From Flavobacteriales bacterium (GTDB taxonomy: Bacteria > Bacteroidota > Bacteroidia > Flavobacteriales > Flavobacteriaceae), in assembly GCA_004214015.1 (NCBI GenBank), contig SGZE01000002.1:1-61422 (forward strand): a stretch of DNA of 61,422 nt. Reading direction: 5' to 3'. The position numbers were made by a program, and so were the translations under genes. Of this stretch, positions 35,781-45,060 are shown piece after piece; position 1 is the first letter of the stretch, and each line of letters opens with the position of its first letter. Below the pieces are notes generated by a model. It did no database searches, had not been told where the DNA came from, and saw only the letters and a program-made list of their open reading frames with translations.

Positions 35781-37695
35781 GCTTAGCTGAAAGTATTTTT
35801 TTAAGCTTATAATAGCTCATAACTTGTTCTAAAATATCATTTTTATTGTCTTCTTTTTGAAACTCCTGCAGCTCTATAATTTTTTTATCGATTAGAAATC
35901 TTCTCATATTTAGTATTGTTTCGTTTACAAGCTGACTTAACTCACTACCGATTTTTTTAACATAAATATTTTTTCTTTCCCAATCGTGTAATTGATACTT
36001 CTCATCATTGATTAAAATATCAGATACAATTTTACTAGAACTTGAGTCTAAATCATTTATAAAATTCTCAATTGACAGAGTTGTTCCATTATGAAATCCA
36101 TTTATTAGTTTATTGTAAATATCCTTAAACGGAGAGTGTGTAAATTCTATTTCATCTTGCTGAAGATCCAAATATATTTTTTCAAATACTTTAGATCTAA
36201 TTTCTTTTTTAGTCTCAAGCACCTTTCCATTTTCATCCTTACTAAGTCGAGTGTCTTCAAATAAAATTTCTTCAGCACCATATTTTAGTAGGATACTAAT
36301 AATCTGTCTTTCAAGCTGATAAATGTAACTTGATGTATTTTCATTTTTGGAACTTTGAACTTTAACAATTTTTTTTCCGTAGAATTTTCTAGATGATTTT
36401 TTTAATGATTTACTATTCTCAATATTAGCAAAAGACCTAAAAAGTGAAGCTTCATCAATTTCTAAAATAGATGATAATTTTTTTATATAAATTTCCTGCT
36501 TTAATGAGTCTGGAATCAGTGAAATTGATTTAAGGATATTTTTTATTAAAGCTACTTTTTTATCTTCATCATTATGAAAGTCAGAGTTTATGTCAAGTTT
36601 AAAATCAATAAAATCTTTTGATTCTTTTTCAACGTAATCTAGCATAAAATCCTTTTTATTTTTTTTCACAAAACTATCAGGATCTTCTCCATCTGGGAAA
36701 GAACAAATTTTGACATTTAAACCTTCTTCTAAGATCATATCAATACTCCTTAATGAGGCTGAAAGACCAGCCTGATCTCCATCAAATAATATTATGATGT
36801 TTGAAGTAAGTCTTTTAATTAAAATAATTTGATCTTTAGTGAGAGATGTTCCAGATGATGCTAATACATTTTTAATTCCATGTTCATGAAGTTGAATTAC
36901 ATCCATATATCCTTCAACTAATAAACAGACATCATCTCTTACTATAAATTGTTTTGATTCATATATCCCATATAATGTCTTACTCTTATTATAAATTTTA
37001 CTTTCAGGGGAATTAATATACTTAGCTATCTTTTTAGTTGAATCAACTATTCTTCCACCAAAACCTACAATTCTTCCTGCTATACTTTTAATTGGGAAAA
37101 TTATCCTTCCTCTAAACCTGTCAATCTTTTTATCAGCGGTAGATAACACCAGCCCAGTTTCTTCAAGAAAATTATCAGAATATCCCTTATTTGAAGCACT
37201 CTTATAAAATTCATTCTGGGAATCATTACTATAACCTAAACTAAAATTTTGAATAGTGGACTCCGATAAACCTCTATCAATTAGATATTTTTTTATTCTA
37301 TCATTTTTCGAATATATTTCCTCAAAATAGGACAATGCATAGGAGTTTATAATAAATAAAGATTCTCTTTCATTTCTTTCTTCTACATTTTCAGCACTTT
37401 CTGCTGTTTCTATGATTTCAATATTATATTTATTAGCAAGATATCTTATAGACTCAGGATAATTAAACTGTTCGTGTTCCATTAAAAAAGCAATTACATT
37501 TCCACCTTTACCTGAACTAAAATCTTTCCATATTTGCTTTGAAGGAGAAACAATGAAACTTGGGGTCTTTTCATTTGTAAAGGGACTCAGACCTTTAAAA
37601 TTAGCACCAGTTTTTTTTAGAGCTATAAAGTCAGAAATCACCTCTTCAACTCTAGAAAACTCAAAAACCTTATCTATTGTATCCTTACTTATCAA
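35764..37695 (-). CDS. dnaG: DNA primase DnaG, without zinc-finger ligands
   Basis: Synthesises RNA primers for replication. In order: an N-terminal CHC2-like domain (~1-100), the catalytic core with GRIIFPIKSIAGRIVGFGGR, the TOPRIM domain with LLVEGYMDVIQLHEHG (~262) and ILFDGDQAGLSAS, and a helicase-binding C-terminus. The zinc-ribbon region reads GLSPFTNEKTPSFIVSPSKQ then IWKDFSSGKGGN, where the usual Cys and His ligands are replaced while the surrounding frame is intact. I recall this form from other flavobacteria. The start is TTG at 37695, giving the expected MISKDTIDKVFE. Length is 643. Confidence 0.96.
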   Translation of the reverse strand: MISKDTIDKVFEFSRVEEVISDFIALKKTGANFKGLSPFTNEKTPSFIVSPSKQIWKDFSSGKGGNVIAFLMEHEQFNYPESIRYLANKYNIEIIETAESAENVEERNERESLFIINSYALSYFEEIYSKNDRIKKYLIDRGLSESTIQNFSLGYSNDSQNEFYKSASNKGYSDNFLEETGLVLSTADKKIDRFRGRIIFPIKSIAGRIVGFGGRIVDSTKKIAKYINSPESKIYNKSKTLYGIYESKQFIVRDDVCLLVEGYMDVIQLHEHGIKNVLASSGTSLTKDQIILIKRLTSNIIILFDGDQAGLSASLRSIDMILEEGLNVKICSFPDGEDPDSFVKKNKKDFMLDYVEKESKDFIDFKLDINSDFHNDEDKKVALIKNILKSISLIPDSLKQEIYIKKLSSILEIDEASLFRSFANIENSKSLKKSSRKFYGKKIVKVQSSKNENTSSYIYQLERQIISILLKYGAEEILFEDTRLSKDENGKVLETKKEIRSKVFEKIYLDLQQDEIEFTHSPFKDIYNKLINGFHNGTTLSIENFINDLDSSSSKIVSDILINDEKYQLHDWERKNIYVKKIGSELSQLVNETILNMRRFLIDKKIIELQEFQKEDNKNDILEQVMSYYKLKKILSAKLNRVV

Positions 37696-37724
37696 TTTAA
37701 TGTATTTAATGTCAATATAATAAA

Positions 37725-38696
37725 TTAATACTTTCGATCAATTATATAATCTAACAGAATTTTAATTGATTCTTTTGACTCGTTATCTGGAAATTTTTTG
37801 AGTATTTTGATAGCACCATTCTTATACTCAAGCATTTTATTACGGGAATATTCAAAGCCTTTGTATTTAATTATAAACTCATTAACCAATTTTTTATCAG
37901 CCATAGTATACTTTTTCTTTTTAAGAATAGCTTTTATTGCTTTTTTATCTTGATAAGTTGACTGTTTTATTGAAAAAATTAAAGGCAAAGTGATTTTTTG
38001 AGATTTTAAATCTGACTTTGTAGGTTTACCAATTCTCTTAGTTGTAAAATCAAAAAGGTCGTCTTTAATTTGGAATATTATTCCTAAATAATTACCAAAA
38101 GCTTCAATTTCATTTAAATCTTTATTTCCTGAAGAAATTGAACCTAATTTACAACAACAGGAAAAAAGTGATGCAGTTTTTTTAGATATCAAAAGAATGT
38201 AATCTTCTTCAGATAAATTAAAATTTTTAGATTTCTGAATCTGAAATAACTCACCTTCAGAAATTTCTTTAACTGCTGTTGAAACTTCATTTAATAAGTC
38301 ATAATCTTTATTTTCAGTTGATAGAAGTAGGGCTTTTGATAAAAAAAAATCTCCAACAAGGACTGAAATTTTATTCTTCCATAGAGCATTAATTGTTAAA
38401 AAATTACGCCTTATGTTACTGTCATCTACTATATCATCATGAATCAATGAAGCAGTATGAATTAGCTCTACAAGATTAGCAGCTCTGTAGGATTTCTCAT
38501 TTAAAGCTCCCTTTGAAAACATTTTAGCAAAAAGCAAAACAAGAATAGGTCTAATTTGCTTGCCTTTTCTATTAAGTATATAAATTAGGATAAGATCTAA
38601 AAGTTTAACTTTTGAAGAAACTGAACTATAGAATTGTTTTTCAAAGATCTTTAATTCTTTAGTAATTGGTTTTTTTATTTTCTCCGTAATCTTCAA
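37725..38696 (-). CDS. Polyprenyl diphosphate synthase
   Basis: Trans-isoprenyl diphosphate synthase that lengthens allylic diphosphates with IPP, most likely making the side chain of menaquinone. The 323 residues have the first Asp-rich motif LIHDDIVDD (~88), GDFFLSKAL, and the second Asp-rich motif QIKDDLFDF (~212). KGKQIRPILVLL is near the N-terminus. Chain length cannot be read with certainty; an IspB-like long-chain enzyme is likely from length and context. It lies 8 bases after queA and 29 before dnaG. Confidence 0.9.
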   Translation of the reverse strand: MKITEKIKKPITKELKIFEKQFYSSVSSKVKLLDLILIYILNRKGKQIRPILVLLFAKMFSKGALNEKSYRAANLVELIHTASLIHDDIVDDSNIRRNFLTINALWKNKISVLVGDFFLSKALLLSTENKDYDLLNEVSTAVKEISEGELFQIQKSKNFNLSEEDYILLISKKTASLFSCCCKLGSISSGNKDLNEIEAFGNYLGIIFQIKDDLFDFTTKRIGKPTKSDLKSQKITLPLIFSIKQSTYQDKKAIKAILKKKKYTMADKKLVNEFIIKYKGFEYSRNKMLEYKNGAIKILKKFPDNESKESIKILLDYIIDRKY

Positions 38697-38704
38697 AACC
38701 TTAT

Positions 38705-39754
38705 TTAGATAATCATCATTGCATCACCATAGGAAGAAAATTTATATTTCTTTTTCATAGCCTCCTTGTAAGCTTTCAAGATAAAATCCTTATCACCAAA
38801 AGCTGAAACCATCATTAGTAGTGTAGATTTTGGTGTATGAAAATTAGAAATCATTGAATTAGCAATCGAGAAATCAAATGGTGGATATATAAATTTATGA
38901 GTCCAACCATTATAAGGGTTTAAAGTACCAAATGAAGAAACAGAACTTTCCAGCCCTCTCATTACAGTAGTACCTACTGCACATATTTTTTTATTATTCT
39001 TTAATGCATTATTAATTATGTCAGCTGATTCTTGTTTAATGATTAGTTCTTCTGAGTCCATTTTGTGCTTAGAAAGATCTTCAACATCAACAGGACTAAA
39101 TGTTCCAAGACCAATATGTAATGTGATTTCTGGAAGAAGCACTCCTTTTATCTCTAATTTTTTTAGTAAATGTTTTGAAAAATGAAGACCAGCAGTTGGA
39201 GCTGCAACAGCTCCTTCATTTTTTGCATAAATTGTTTGAAACCTTTCTTTATCTTGTGGCTCAACAGGTCGATCTATATACTTTGGCAATGGAGTTTCAC
39301 CAAGTTCCTGAAGTTTATTCCTAAATTCATCATAAGGACCATCAAAAAGAAACCTTAATGTTCTTCCTCTTGAAGTAGTATTGTCAATAACTTCGGCAAC
39401 TAAACTTTCATCTTCTCCAAAATACAATTTATTACCAATTCTAATCTTTCTTGCAGGGTCAACTAGAACGTCCCAAAGTCTTTGATCTTGATTAAGTTCT
39501 CTTAAAAGAAAAACTTCAATTCTTGCACCGGTTTTTTCTTTATTACCAAATAATCTTGCAGGAAAAACTTTGGTATTATTAAGAACAATAACATCTCCAT
39601 CATCATAAAAATCAATAATATCCTTAAAAACTAAATGCTCTATTGTTTGATCTTTTCTATTCAAGAGCATTAGCTTACATTCGTCCCTTTCTTCAGAAGG
39701 ATGTTGAGCAATATATTTATCGGGTAATTTGTATTCAAAGCTTGATAATTTCAT
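38705..39754 (-). CDS. queA: S-adenosylmethionine:tRNA ribosyltransferase-isomerase (QueA)
   Basis: Transfers the ribosyl part of SAM to preQ1-modified tRNA to give epoxyqueuosine. The 349 residues show the characteristic [61 protein letters not shown] and [18 protein letters not shown] consensus -7 element lies 18 bases upstream, so queA starts a transcript that continues into the polyprenyl synthase and dnaG. Confidence 0.97.
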   Translation of the reverse strand: MKLSSFEYKLPDKYIAQHPSEERDECKLMLLNRKDQTIEHLVFKDIIDFYDDGDVIVLNNTKVFPARLFGNKEKTGARIEVFLLRELNQDQRLWDVLVDPARKIRIGNKLYFGEDESLVAEVIDNTTSRGRTLRFLFDGPYDEFRNKLQELGETPLPKYIDRPVEPQDKERFQTIYAKNEGAVAAPTAGLHFSKHLLKKLEIKGVLLPEITLHIGLGTFSPVDVEDLSKHKMDSEELIIKQESADIINNALKNNKKICAVGTTVMRGLESSVSSFGTLNPYNGWTHKFIYPPFDFSIANSMISNFHTPKSTLLMMVSAFGDKDFILKAYKEAMKKKYKFSSYGDAMMII

Positions 39755-39772
39755 TATAAAATATTAGGTGAG

Positions 39773-39780
39773 CAAATATA
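39773..39780 (-). promoter_or_regulatory. -7 promoter element for queA
   Basis: On the minus strand this reads TATATTTG followed by C, an exact consensus match 18 bases before the queA ATG. A TTTC is found where a -33 TTTG would be expected. Confidence 0.6.
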
Positions 39781-39816
39781 ACCTTCTGAAACACCGAAAG
39801 TCAAGTAATTAGGTAA

Positions 39817-41040
39817 TTATTTTTTAGAAATATTAAAGCCTACTGATTTAAGGTCTTTCCAAAAATTTGAATAAGACTTAGAAACAACCTCTGGGTTTCT
39901 GATAATAATTGGATTAATTAAAGATAATGGAGCAAAAGACATAGCCATTCTATGATCATTATATGTATCTACAGTAACGTTTGATTTTAACTTAGAATTA
40001 TTTTTTAAAATAATTGATTGATCTGTGACTTCAACTCTATCTACGTCAAATTTTTCTATCTCTTTTTTAAGAGCAATTAATCTATCTGTTTCCTTAATTT
40101 TCAAGGTATGCAAACCCTGTAAATCACAATCTACACCAAGACCAAGACAAGTTATTATAATAGTCTGAGCCAAGTCTGGGTTATCTTGAAGGTTAATCGA
40201 AATGATTTCAGGAAGTTCCACATTAACCTTTTTTAAGTGAATTTTGTTATCTCTAAAACTTGTTTCAACACCAAATTTTCTATAAATATTTTCAATTCTA
40301 GAGTCACCCTGAATACTTTTTTTAAAAAATGTTGAAATAGTTATTTCTGAATAATCAGACAAAGCGACTAAACTATAAAAATAAGACGCTGAACTCCAAT
40401 CAGATTCTACAGTTTGATCTGAAATATTATGAGCTATAAAAGGTTTTATTATTATTTTATCTGACTTAATAATAACCTCTCCACCTATTCTTTCAATCAA
40501 TATTTTTGTCATTTTAATGTAAGGAAGAGAAGTAATTTTAGTAGATAAATTAATTTTTAACCCATCCTCAAGAGAAACACCTAACATCATTAAAGAGGAT
40601 ATATATTGAGAGCTAACGTTTGCAGGTAAAATGACTACATTATTGGTTATTAATTTACCTTTAAGTTTAATTGGAGGATACCCTTCACTTTCTAGATATT
40701 CAATCTCAGCACCTATATGATTTAAAGCATCCACTAGAATTGAAATTGGTCTTTGTTTCATTCTTTCAGAACCAGTTAAAATTTTTGAAGAATTAATAAT
40801 AGATGAATAATACGAAGTTAAAAACCTCATGGCAGTTCCTGCGTGACCAATATCAATTTTCTCATCTTCAGATTTTAAAGCAGAAATCATTGTATTAGTG
40901 TCATCTGAATCTGAGAGGTTAAAAATTTTAAAAAAAGAAGTATAAGCTCTTAAAATAAGTAACCTATTAGATTCACTTTTAGATCCACTAATTTTTATTT
41001 CACCTCTTAGGCTTCTTTCTTCTTTTGATATTAAATACAC
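39817..41040 (-). CDS. aroA: 3-phosphoshikimate 1-carboxyvinyltransferase (EPSP synthase)
   Basis: Joins PEP to shikimate 3-phosphate in aromatic amino-acid synthesis. The 407 residues carry the PEP-site GSKSESNRLLILRAY, HAGTAMRFLTSYY, GSERMKQRPI, DNPDLAQT with the catalytic Asp, KIKETDRLIAL and YNDHRMAMSFAPLSL. The usual LPGSKS reads ISGSKS, and the usual GNAGT reads GHAGT. The start is GTG at 41040, sharing one base with the stop of the MazG-like gene. Confidence 0.95.
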   Translation of the reverse strand: MYLISKEERSLRGEIKISGSKSESNRLLILRAYTSFFKIFNLSDSDDTNTMISALKSEDEKIDIGHAGTAMRFLTSYYSSIINSSKILTGSERMKQRPISILVDALNHIGAEIEYLESEGYPPIKLKGKLITNNVVILPANVSSQYISSLMMLGVSLEDGLKINLSTKITSLPYIKMTKILIERIGGEVIIKSDKIIIKPFIAHNISDQTVESDWSSASYFYSLVALSDYSEITISTFFKKSIQGDSRIENIYRKFGVETSFRDNKIHLKKVNVELPEIISINLQDNPDLAQTIIITCLGLGVDCDLQGLHTLKIKETDRLIALKKEIEKFDVDRVEVTDQSIILKNNSKLKSNVTVDTYNDHRMAMSFAPLSLINPIIIRNPEVVSKSYSNFWKDLKSVGFNISKK

Positions 41041-41366
41041 TATTGAAGTTTAATATTTGACTTGTGCCTATTCTTATCTCGCTTTGTTTTTTTATCTAGA
41101 TTTAGTTTAAATGATTTCTCAAGATCTATTCCAGTTTGATTAGCAAGACAGATTAAAACAAAAAGAACATCAGATAATTCATCAGCTAAATTTTCAGTAT
41201 TATCATCTTTTTTTGAACTTTGCTCACCATATTTTCTTGCTATAATTTTAGCTACTTCACCTACTTCTTCTGATAAAATCGCCATATTAGTTAGCTCATT
41301 AAAATATCTAACTCCATGAAGATTTATCCAATCATCAACCTTTTTTTGAGCTTTTTTTAAATCCAT
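41040..41366 (-). CDS. MazG-like nucleotide pyrophosphohydrolase
   Basis: All-helical NTP pyrophosphohydrolase of the MazG/dUTPase-type superfamily, 108 residues. The metal-binding motif is ILSEEVGEVAKIIARK with EExxE, completed by NLADELSDVLFVLICLA with ExxD. Such single-domain enzymes clear abnormal or excess nucleotides; the exact substrate is not evident. It lies 2 bases after obgE and overlaps aroA by one base. Confidence 0.88.
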   Translation of the reverse strand: MDLKKAQKKVDDWINLHGVRYFNELTNMAILSEEVGEVAKIIARKYGEQSSKKDDNTENLADELSDVLFVLICLANQTGIDLEKSFKLNLDKKTKRDKNRHKSNIKLQ

Positions 41367-41368
41367 AA

Positions 41369-42376
41369 TTAATTATTTTTATTTAGCATTTTCCACAATC
41401 CTTCTTTTAGCTCAGAAACTCCATATGTATTAACTGAAGAAATTATAAAAAAAGGAATCGATTTAAATTCTTTTTTTAAAATTACCTCAAATTCTTTAAT
41501 CAATTCATCATCCATTAAATCACACTTACTAAAAGCAATCATAAAATCCTTATCAGCAAGTTCCGGATTATATTTAATAAGTTCGCTTCTTAAAACATTA
41601 AAATCCTTTTTAACATCTTTAGTATCAACAGGAATCATAAAAAGTAGAATGGAATTTCTTTCAATATGTCTTAAAAAATAATGACCAAGACCTCGACCCT
41701 CACTAGCTCCCTCAATTATTCCAGGAATATCTGCCATTACAAATGATCTGTAGTCTGACATAGCTACTATCCCTAAATTTGGTTTAAGAGTTGTAAACTC
41801 ATAATCTGCAATTTTTGGTTTTGCATCTGAAAGAACAGAGAGTAAAGTTGACTTTCCAGCATTTGGGTATCCAACAAGACCAACATCTGCAAGAACTTTT
41901 AACTCTAATGTTATTTGAAGTTCTTCTCCCGGAAGACCTGCTTGTGAATATCTTGGTGTTTGATTTGTTGGAGATTTAAAATGGAAATTACCACGCCCCC
42001 CTTTTCCTCCTTTTAAAAGGATTGTTTCAGTATTCTCATCATTTATTTCAAAAAATACAGTATCAGTGTTTGTATCTTTTATAATGGTTCCCAAAGGAAC
42101 ATCAACAATAACGTCTTCACCACTAATTCCTGATTTTCTTGAGCCACCTCCATCTCCACCATTACCAGCTTTAAAATGTTTTTTAAATCTAAAACTTTGA
42201 AGTGTCCAAAGATTAGCATTTCCCCTTACAATTATATTTCCTCCATGACCACCGTCACCACCATCAGGGCCACCTTTAGGGACATATTTTTCTCTTCTCA
42301 AGTGAGTAGAGCCTCTGCCACCTTTTCCTGAGCGTATAGTGAGTTTTACGTAATCTACAAAGTTGTCAACAATCAT
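41369..42376 (-). CDS. obgE: Obg-family GTPase
   Basis: Ribosome-associated GTPase involved in 50S assembly and stress control. The 335 residues start with the glycine-rich Obg fold (~1-158; [31 protein letters not shown]). The G domain follows with G1 [13 protein letters not shown]3 [17 protein letters not shown]4 FSKCDLMD and G5 ISSV. It ends close to the G domain without the extra C-terminal domain of some homologues. adk lies 6 bases upstream. Confidence 0.97.
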   Translation of the reverse strand: MIVDNFVDYVKLTIRSGKGGRGSTHLRREKYVPKGGPDGGDGGHGGNIIVRGNANLWTLQSFRFKKHFKAGNGGDGGGSRKSGISGEDVIVDVPLGTIIKDTNTDTVFFEINDENTETILLKGGKGGRGNFHFKSPTNQTPRYSQAGLPGEELQITLELKVLADVGLVGYPNAGKSTLLSVLSDAKPKIADYEFTTLKPNLGIVAMSDYRSFVMADIPGIIEGASEGRGLGHYFLRHIERNSILLFMIPVDTKDVKKDFNVLRSELIKYNPELADKDFMIAFSKCDLMDDELIKEFEVILKKEFKSIPFFIISSVNTYGVSELKEGLWKMLNKNN

Positions 42377-42382
42377 ATAATC

Positions 42383-42958
42383 TTAGATTAAACTATCAAT
42401 AAGATTAAACAATCTTGAAGTAATATCATCAACAGAGCCCTTACCGTCAACTGAATAAAATTTATCTTGATTTTTATAAAAATTAATAAGTATTGAAGTC
42501 TTATTATTATACTCATTAAATCTGTTCTTAATTTTATCTACATCTTGATCGTCTGATCTATTTGTAATTTTACCTCTTTCAAGTAGTCTTGATATTAACT
42601 CATCTTCACTAACATCAAGGGCAATTGTAGCACTGATATTAAGATTTATTGATTCTAAAAAAAAATCAAGAGACTCAGCTTGATTTAAAGTTCTGGGAAA
42701 GCCATCAAAAATATATCCTTTAACATCTTTATTAGACAAAACCTCATTTTCAAGCATTTTAATAGTGATAGTATCAGGAACTAAATCTCCATTGTCTAAA
42801 TAGGATTTAGCTTCTAAACCTAGCTTAGTTTCAGTTGTAATATTTTTTCTAAATAAATCTCCTGTTGAAATATGATATAAATCATATTTATTCTTTAAAA
42901 AATCTGCTTGAGTTCCTTTACCTGAACCTGGTTTTCCAAAAATGATAATGTTAAACAT
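42383..42958 (-). CDS. adk: Adenylate kinase
   Basis: Equilibrates ATP, ADP and AMP. The P-loop is GKPGSGKGTQAD (~8), then HISTGDLFRKN, GYIFDGFPRTLNQAE and the short-LID segment ERGKITNRSDD without zinc cysteines; total 191 residues. The frame is open two codons further to a GTG at 42964. That codon overlaps a consensus -7 element (42964-42971), so it cannot be on a transcript from this promoter. I therefore choose the ATG at 42958, only 5 bases after the -7 element, which implies a leaderless or nearly leaderless mRNA. It heads the adk-obgE-MazG-aroA run. Confidence 0.95.
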   Translation of the reverse strand: MFNIIIFGKPGSGKGTQADFLKNKYDLYHISTGDLFRKNITTETKLGLEAKSYLDNGDLVPDTITIKMLENEVLSNKDVKGYIFDGFPRTLNQAESLDFFLESINLNISATIALDVSEDELISRLLERGKITNRSDDQDVDKIKNRFNEYNNKTSILINFYKNQDKFYSVDGKGSVDDITSRLFNLIDSLI

Positions 42959-42963
42959 AGGCA

Positions 42964-42971
42964 CAAATATA
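42964..42971 (-). promoter_or_regulatory. -7 promoter element for adk, next to the start codon
   Basis: On the minus strand this reads TATATTTG and is followed by TGCCT and then the ATG at 42958. In Bacteroidota transcription starts a few bases after this element, so the mRNA would begin at or very near the ATG. Confidence 0.6.
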
Positions 42972-43013
42972 TTTAAAATGTTTCTTATTTTTTACTGTCT
43001 TTAAAGTAATGCT

Positions 43014-43021
43014 TATTTTTG
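43014..43021 (+). promoter_or_regulatory. -7 promoter element for purK, next to the start codon
   Basis: TATTTTTG is an exact TAnnTTTG match, followed by ATCA and the purK ATG at 43026. A TTTA 19 bases upstream could serve as a weak -33. A leaderless purK-purE transcript is implied. Confidence 0.6.
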
Positions 43022-43025
43022 ATCA

Positions 43026-44174
43026 ATGTTTAGAGAAAATAGAACAATTGGAATATTAGGAGGGGGACAACTTGGTAAAATGATTCTGGATGTTTCTAAC
43101 AGATGGGATCTTAAAGTATTTGTGCTTGACCCAGACATCAACTGCGCATCTAGTAAATTATGTTCTAAGTTTTTTAAGGGCAACTTAATGGATTTTGATA
43201 CTGTAGTTGAATTTGGTAAAAATGTTGATTTAATTACTATCGAAATTGAGAATGTTAATGTTGAGGCATTAAAATTTCTTCAAACACAAGGAAAAAAAGT
43301 ATATCCTCAACCGAGTGTAATTGAAATAATTCAAGATAAATCAAAACAAAAAGAGTTTTATGCAAATAATAAGATACCTACTTCATCTTATCTAAGCTGT
43401 AATGGAATTAATGAGATAAAAACTTTAATATCTAAAGGAGATATATCTTTTCCGTTTATATGGAAAGCATCAAAAATGGGTTATGATGGTTATGGAGTTA
43501 ATAAAATATCTAATACTGAAGATTTAGAGAAATTAAATGATTGCCATTGTATTATTGAAGACGTAATCTCAATACAAAAAGAACTCTCCGTTATGGTTGG
43601 TTCAAGAAAGTCAGGAGAGATGATTAGCTATCCTTCAGTTGAAATGGAGTTTAATAAAATATCTAATCAAGTAGAATATATTTTATCTCCTGCTCAAATT
43701 TCAAATGAATTAAAGATAAAAGCTGAAAAACTTGCATTAATTGTTGCAGAAAAATTTAAAATTTCTGGAATAATTGCTGTTGAAATGTTTTTAACAACTA
43801 ATAATGAACTTCTAGTAAATGAAGTTGCTCCAAGACCACATAATAGCTATCATTTTTCAATTGAAGGTTCTTATACAAGTCAGTTTGAACAATTTTTAAG
43901 AGCAATTTTAGATTTACCGTTGGGTAATACTGATATTTTAATAAATTCCGTAATGGTTAATTTAGTTGGCGAAAAAGATTCTAAGGGTATAGCAGCTTAC
44001 AAAAATTTTGATCAAATTATTGGTATAGAAGGAGTTAATCCTCATATTTACGGTAAACTTGAAACTAAGCCTAATAGAAAAATGGGGCATGTTACTATAA
44101 TTAACCAAGATATTAATGCGGCTAAAGCGTTAGCTAAAAAAATTAAAGAAACTATAATAATAACAACCAAATGA
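43026..44174 (+). CDS. purK: 5-(carboxyamino)imidazole ribonucleotide synthase
   Basis: ATP-grasp enzyme that converts AIR, ATP and bicarbonate to N5-CAIR in purine synthesis. The 382 residues have the N-terminal pre-ATP-grasp LGGGQLGKMILDVSNRWDLK, KASKMGYDGYGVNKI, MFLTTNNELLVNEVAPRPHN and SQFEQFLRAIL. The ATG at 43026 directly follows a -7 element. The stop overlaps the purE start by 4 bases (ATGA), the usual purK-purE coupling; the order here is purK first. Confidence 0.96.
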   Translation: MFRENRTIGILGGGQLGKMILDVSNRWDLKVFVLDPDINCASSKLCSKFFKGNLMDFDTVVEFGKNVDLITIEIENVNVEALKFLQTQGKKVYPQPSVIEIIQDKSKQKEFYANNKIPTSSYLSCNGINEIKTLISKGDISFPFIWKASKMGYDGYGVNKISNTEDLEKLNDCHCIIEDVISIQKELSVMVGSRKSGEMISYPSVEMEFNKISNQVEYILSPAQISNELKIKAEKLALIVAEKFKISGIIAVEMFLTTNNELLVNEVAPRPHNSYHFSIEGSYTSQFEQFLRAILDLPLGNTDILINSVMVNLVGEKDSKGIAAYKNFDQIIGIEGVNPHIYGKLETKPNRKMGHVTIINQDINAAKALAKKIKETIIITTK

Positions 44175-44662
44175 ATAAAGTAGCAATTATAATGGGCAGC
44201 AAATCCGACTTTGATATAATGAGTGAGGCAATTGAAATTTTAAAATCTTTTGGCATTAAAACAGAACATGATATTGTTTCAGCTCATAGAACTCCTAATA
44301 AAATGATTGAATATGCTGAAAATGCTGAACTAAATGGAATAAAAGTTATTATTGCAGGTGCTGGAGGTGCAGCTCATCTGCCAGGAATGGTAGCTTCAAT
44401 CACAAGCCTTCCAGTTATTGGTGTTCCTATAAAATCTAGAAATTCAATTGATGGATGGGATTCCATCCTCTCAATTTTACAAATGCCAGGTGGTGTACCA
44501 GTTGCAACAGTTGCGTTAAATGGATCTAAAAATGCTGGAATTCTTGCAGCACAAATTATTGGATCTTTTGATTCTAATATTTCTCAAAAGGTAAAAGCTT
44601 ATAAGAAAGATCTTGAAAATAAAGTTTTAGAGAGCAGTAAAGATTTAAAGGAAAAATCTTAG
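44171..44662 (+). CDS. purE: N5-carboxyaminoimidazole ribonucleotide mutase
   Basis: Class I PurE: rearranges N5-CAIR to CAIR, using the product of PurK. The 163 residues contain IIMGSKSDFDIM, DIVSAHRTPNKMIEYAE with the catalytic-site His, IIAGAGGAAHLPGMVAS and GVPIKSRNSIDGWDSILSI followed by QMPGGVPVATVA. The presence of PurK identifies it as the mutase and not the carboxylase. Its end overlaps the convergent rhodanese gene by 4 bases. Confidence 0.97.
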   Translation: MNKVAIIMGSKSDFDIMSEAIEILKSFGIKTEHDIVSAHRTPNKMIEYAENAELNGIKVIIAGAGGAAHLPGMVASITSLPVIGVPIKSRNSIDGWDSILSILQMPGGVPVATVALNGSKNAGILAAQIIGSFDSNISQKVKAYKKDLENKVLESSKDLKEKS

Positions 44663-45003
44663 TCTTTAATCCAGTCTTTATAGCCTTTTTTATAATTATA
44701 TATAACCTTAAACCCTAAAGACTTCATAATATGACTAGCCTTTCGGCTTTTATTACCAGAAGCACAATAAATCAAATACTCTCTACTTTTATCAAGTTTT
44801 TCTAAACTATCAATAAACTCTCTTTTTTGAAAGTCTAAATTAAATGAAGTTTTGATATTCCCTTCCTTAAATTCTTTTTCTGTTCTAACATCAATTACAG
44901 TTACTTCATTATTTAATAGATTCTTCACCTGATGTTTGTCTATGTCTTGAATAACATAAGATTGAAAAAAAACTAATAGCGTATAAAAAAAAAGTTTTAA
45001 CAT
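44659..45003 (-). CDS. Exported rhodanese-domain protein
   Basis: Single rhodanese domain (114 residues) behind a short hydrophobic N-terminus (MLKLFFYTLLVFFQSYVI) that looks like a signal sequence, so it probably acts in the periplasm. The domain has VTVIDVRTEKEFKEGNI and the active-site loop YCASGNKSRKAS with the sulfur-carrying Cys. The sulfur donor and acceptor are unknown. It is a lone minus-strand gene between purE and gcvP. Confidence 0.87.
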   Translation of the reverse strand: MLKLFFYTLLVFFQSYVIQDIDKHQVKNLLNNEVTVIDVRTEKEFKEGNIKTSFNLDFQKREFIDSLEKLDKSREYLIYCASGNKSRKASHIMKSLGFKVIYNYKKGYKDWIKD

Positions 45004-45039
45004 TTAATGAACATTATTATTATTATTTTCAATATTACA

Positions 45040-45047
45040 TATTTTTG
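45040..45047 (+). promoter_or_regulatory. -7 promoter element for gcvP
   Basis: TATTTTTG followed by C is an exact consensus match 13 bases before the gcvP ATG. There is no room for a glycine riboswitch. Confidence 0.6.
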
Positions 45048-45060
45048 CTAAAACTTTTAA

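Noticed and set aside
39781-39816. Terminator after aroA
   Set aside because: Only a TAATTA/TAATTA pair with a two-base loop is visible, too weak to call.
45004-45060. Glycine riboswitch before gcvP
   Set aside because: Only 57 bases are available and they hold a promoter 13 bases from the ATG; the aptamer would not fit.
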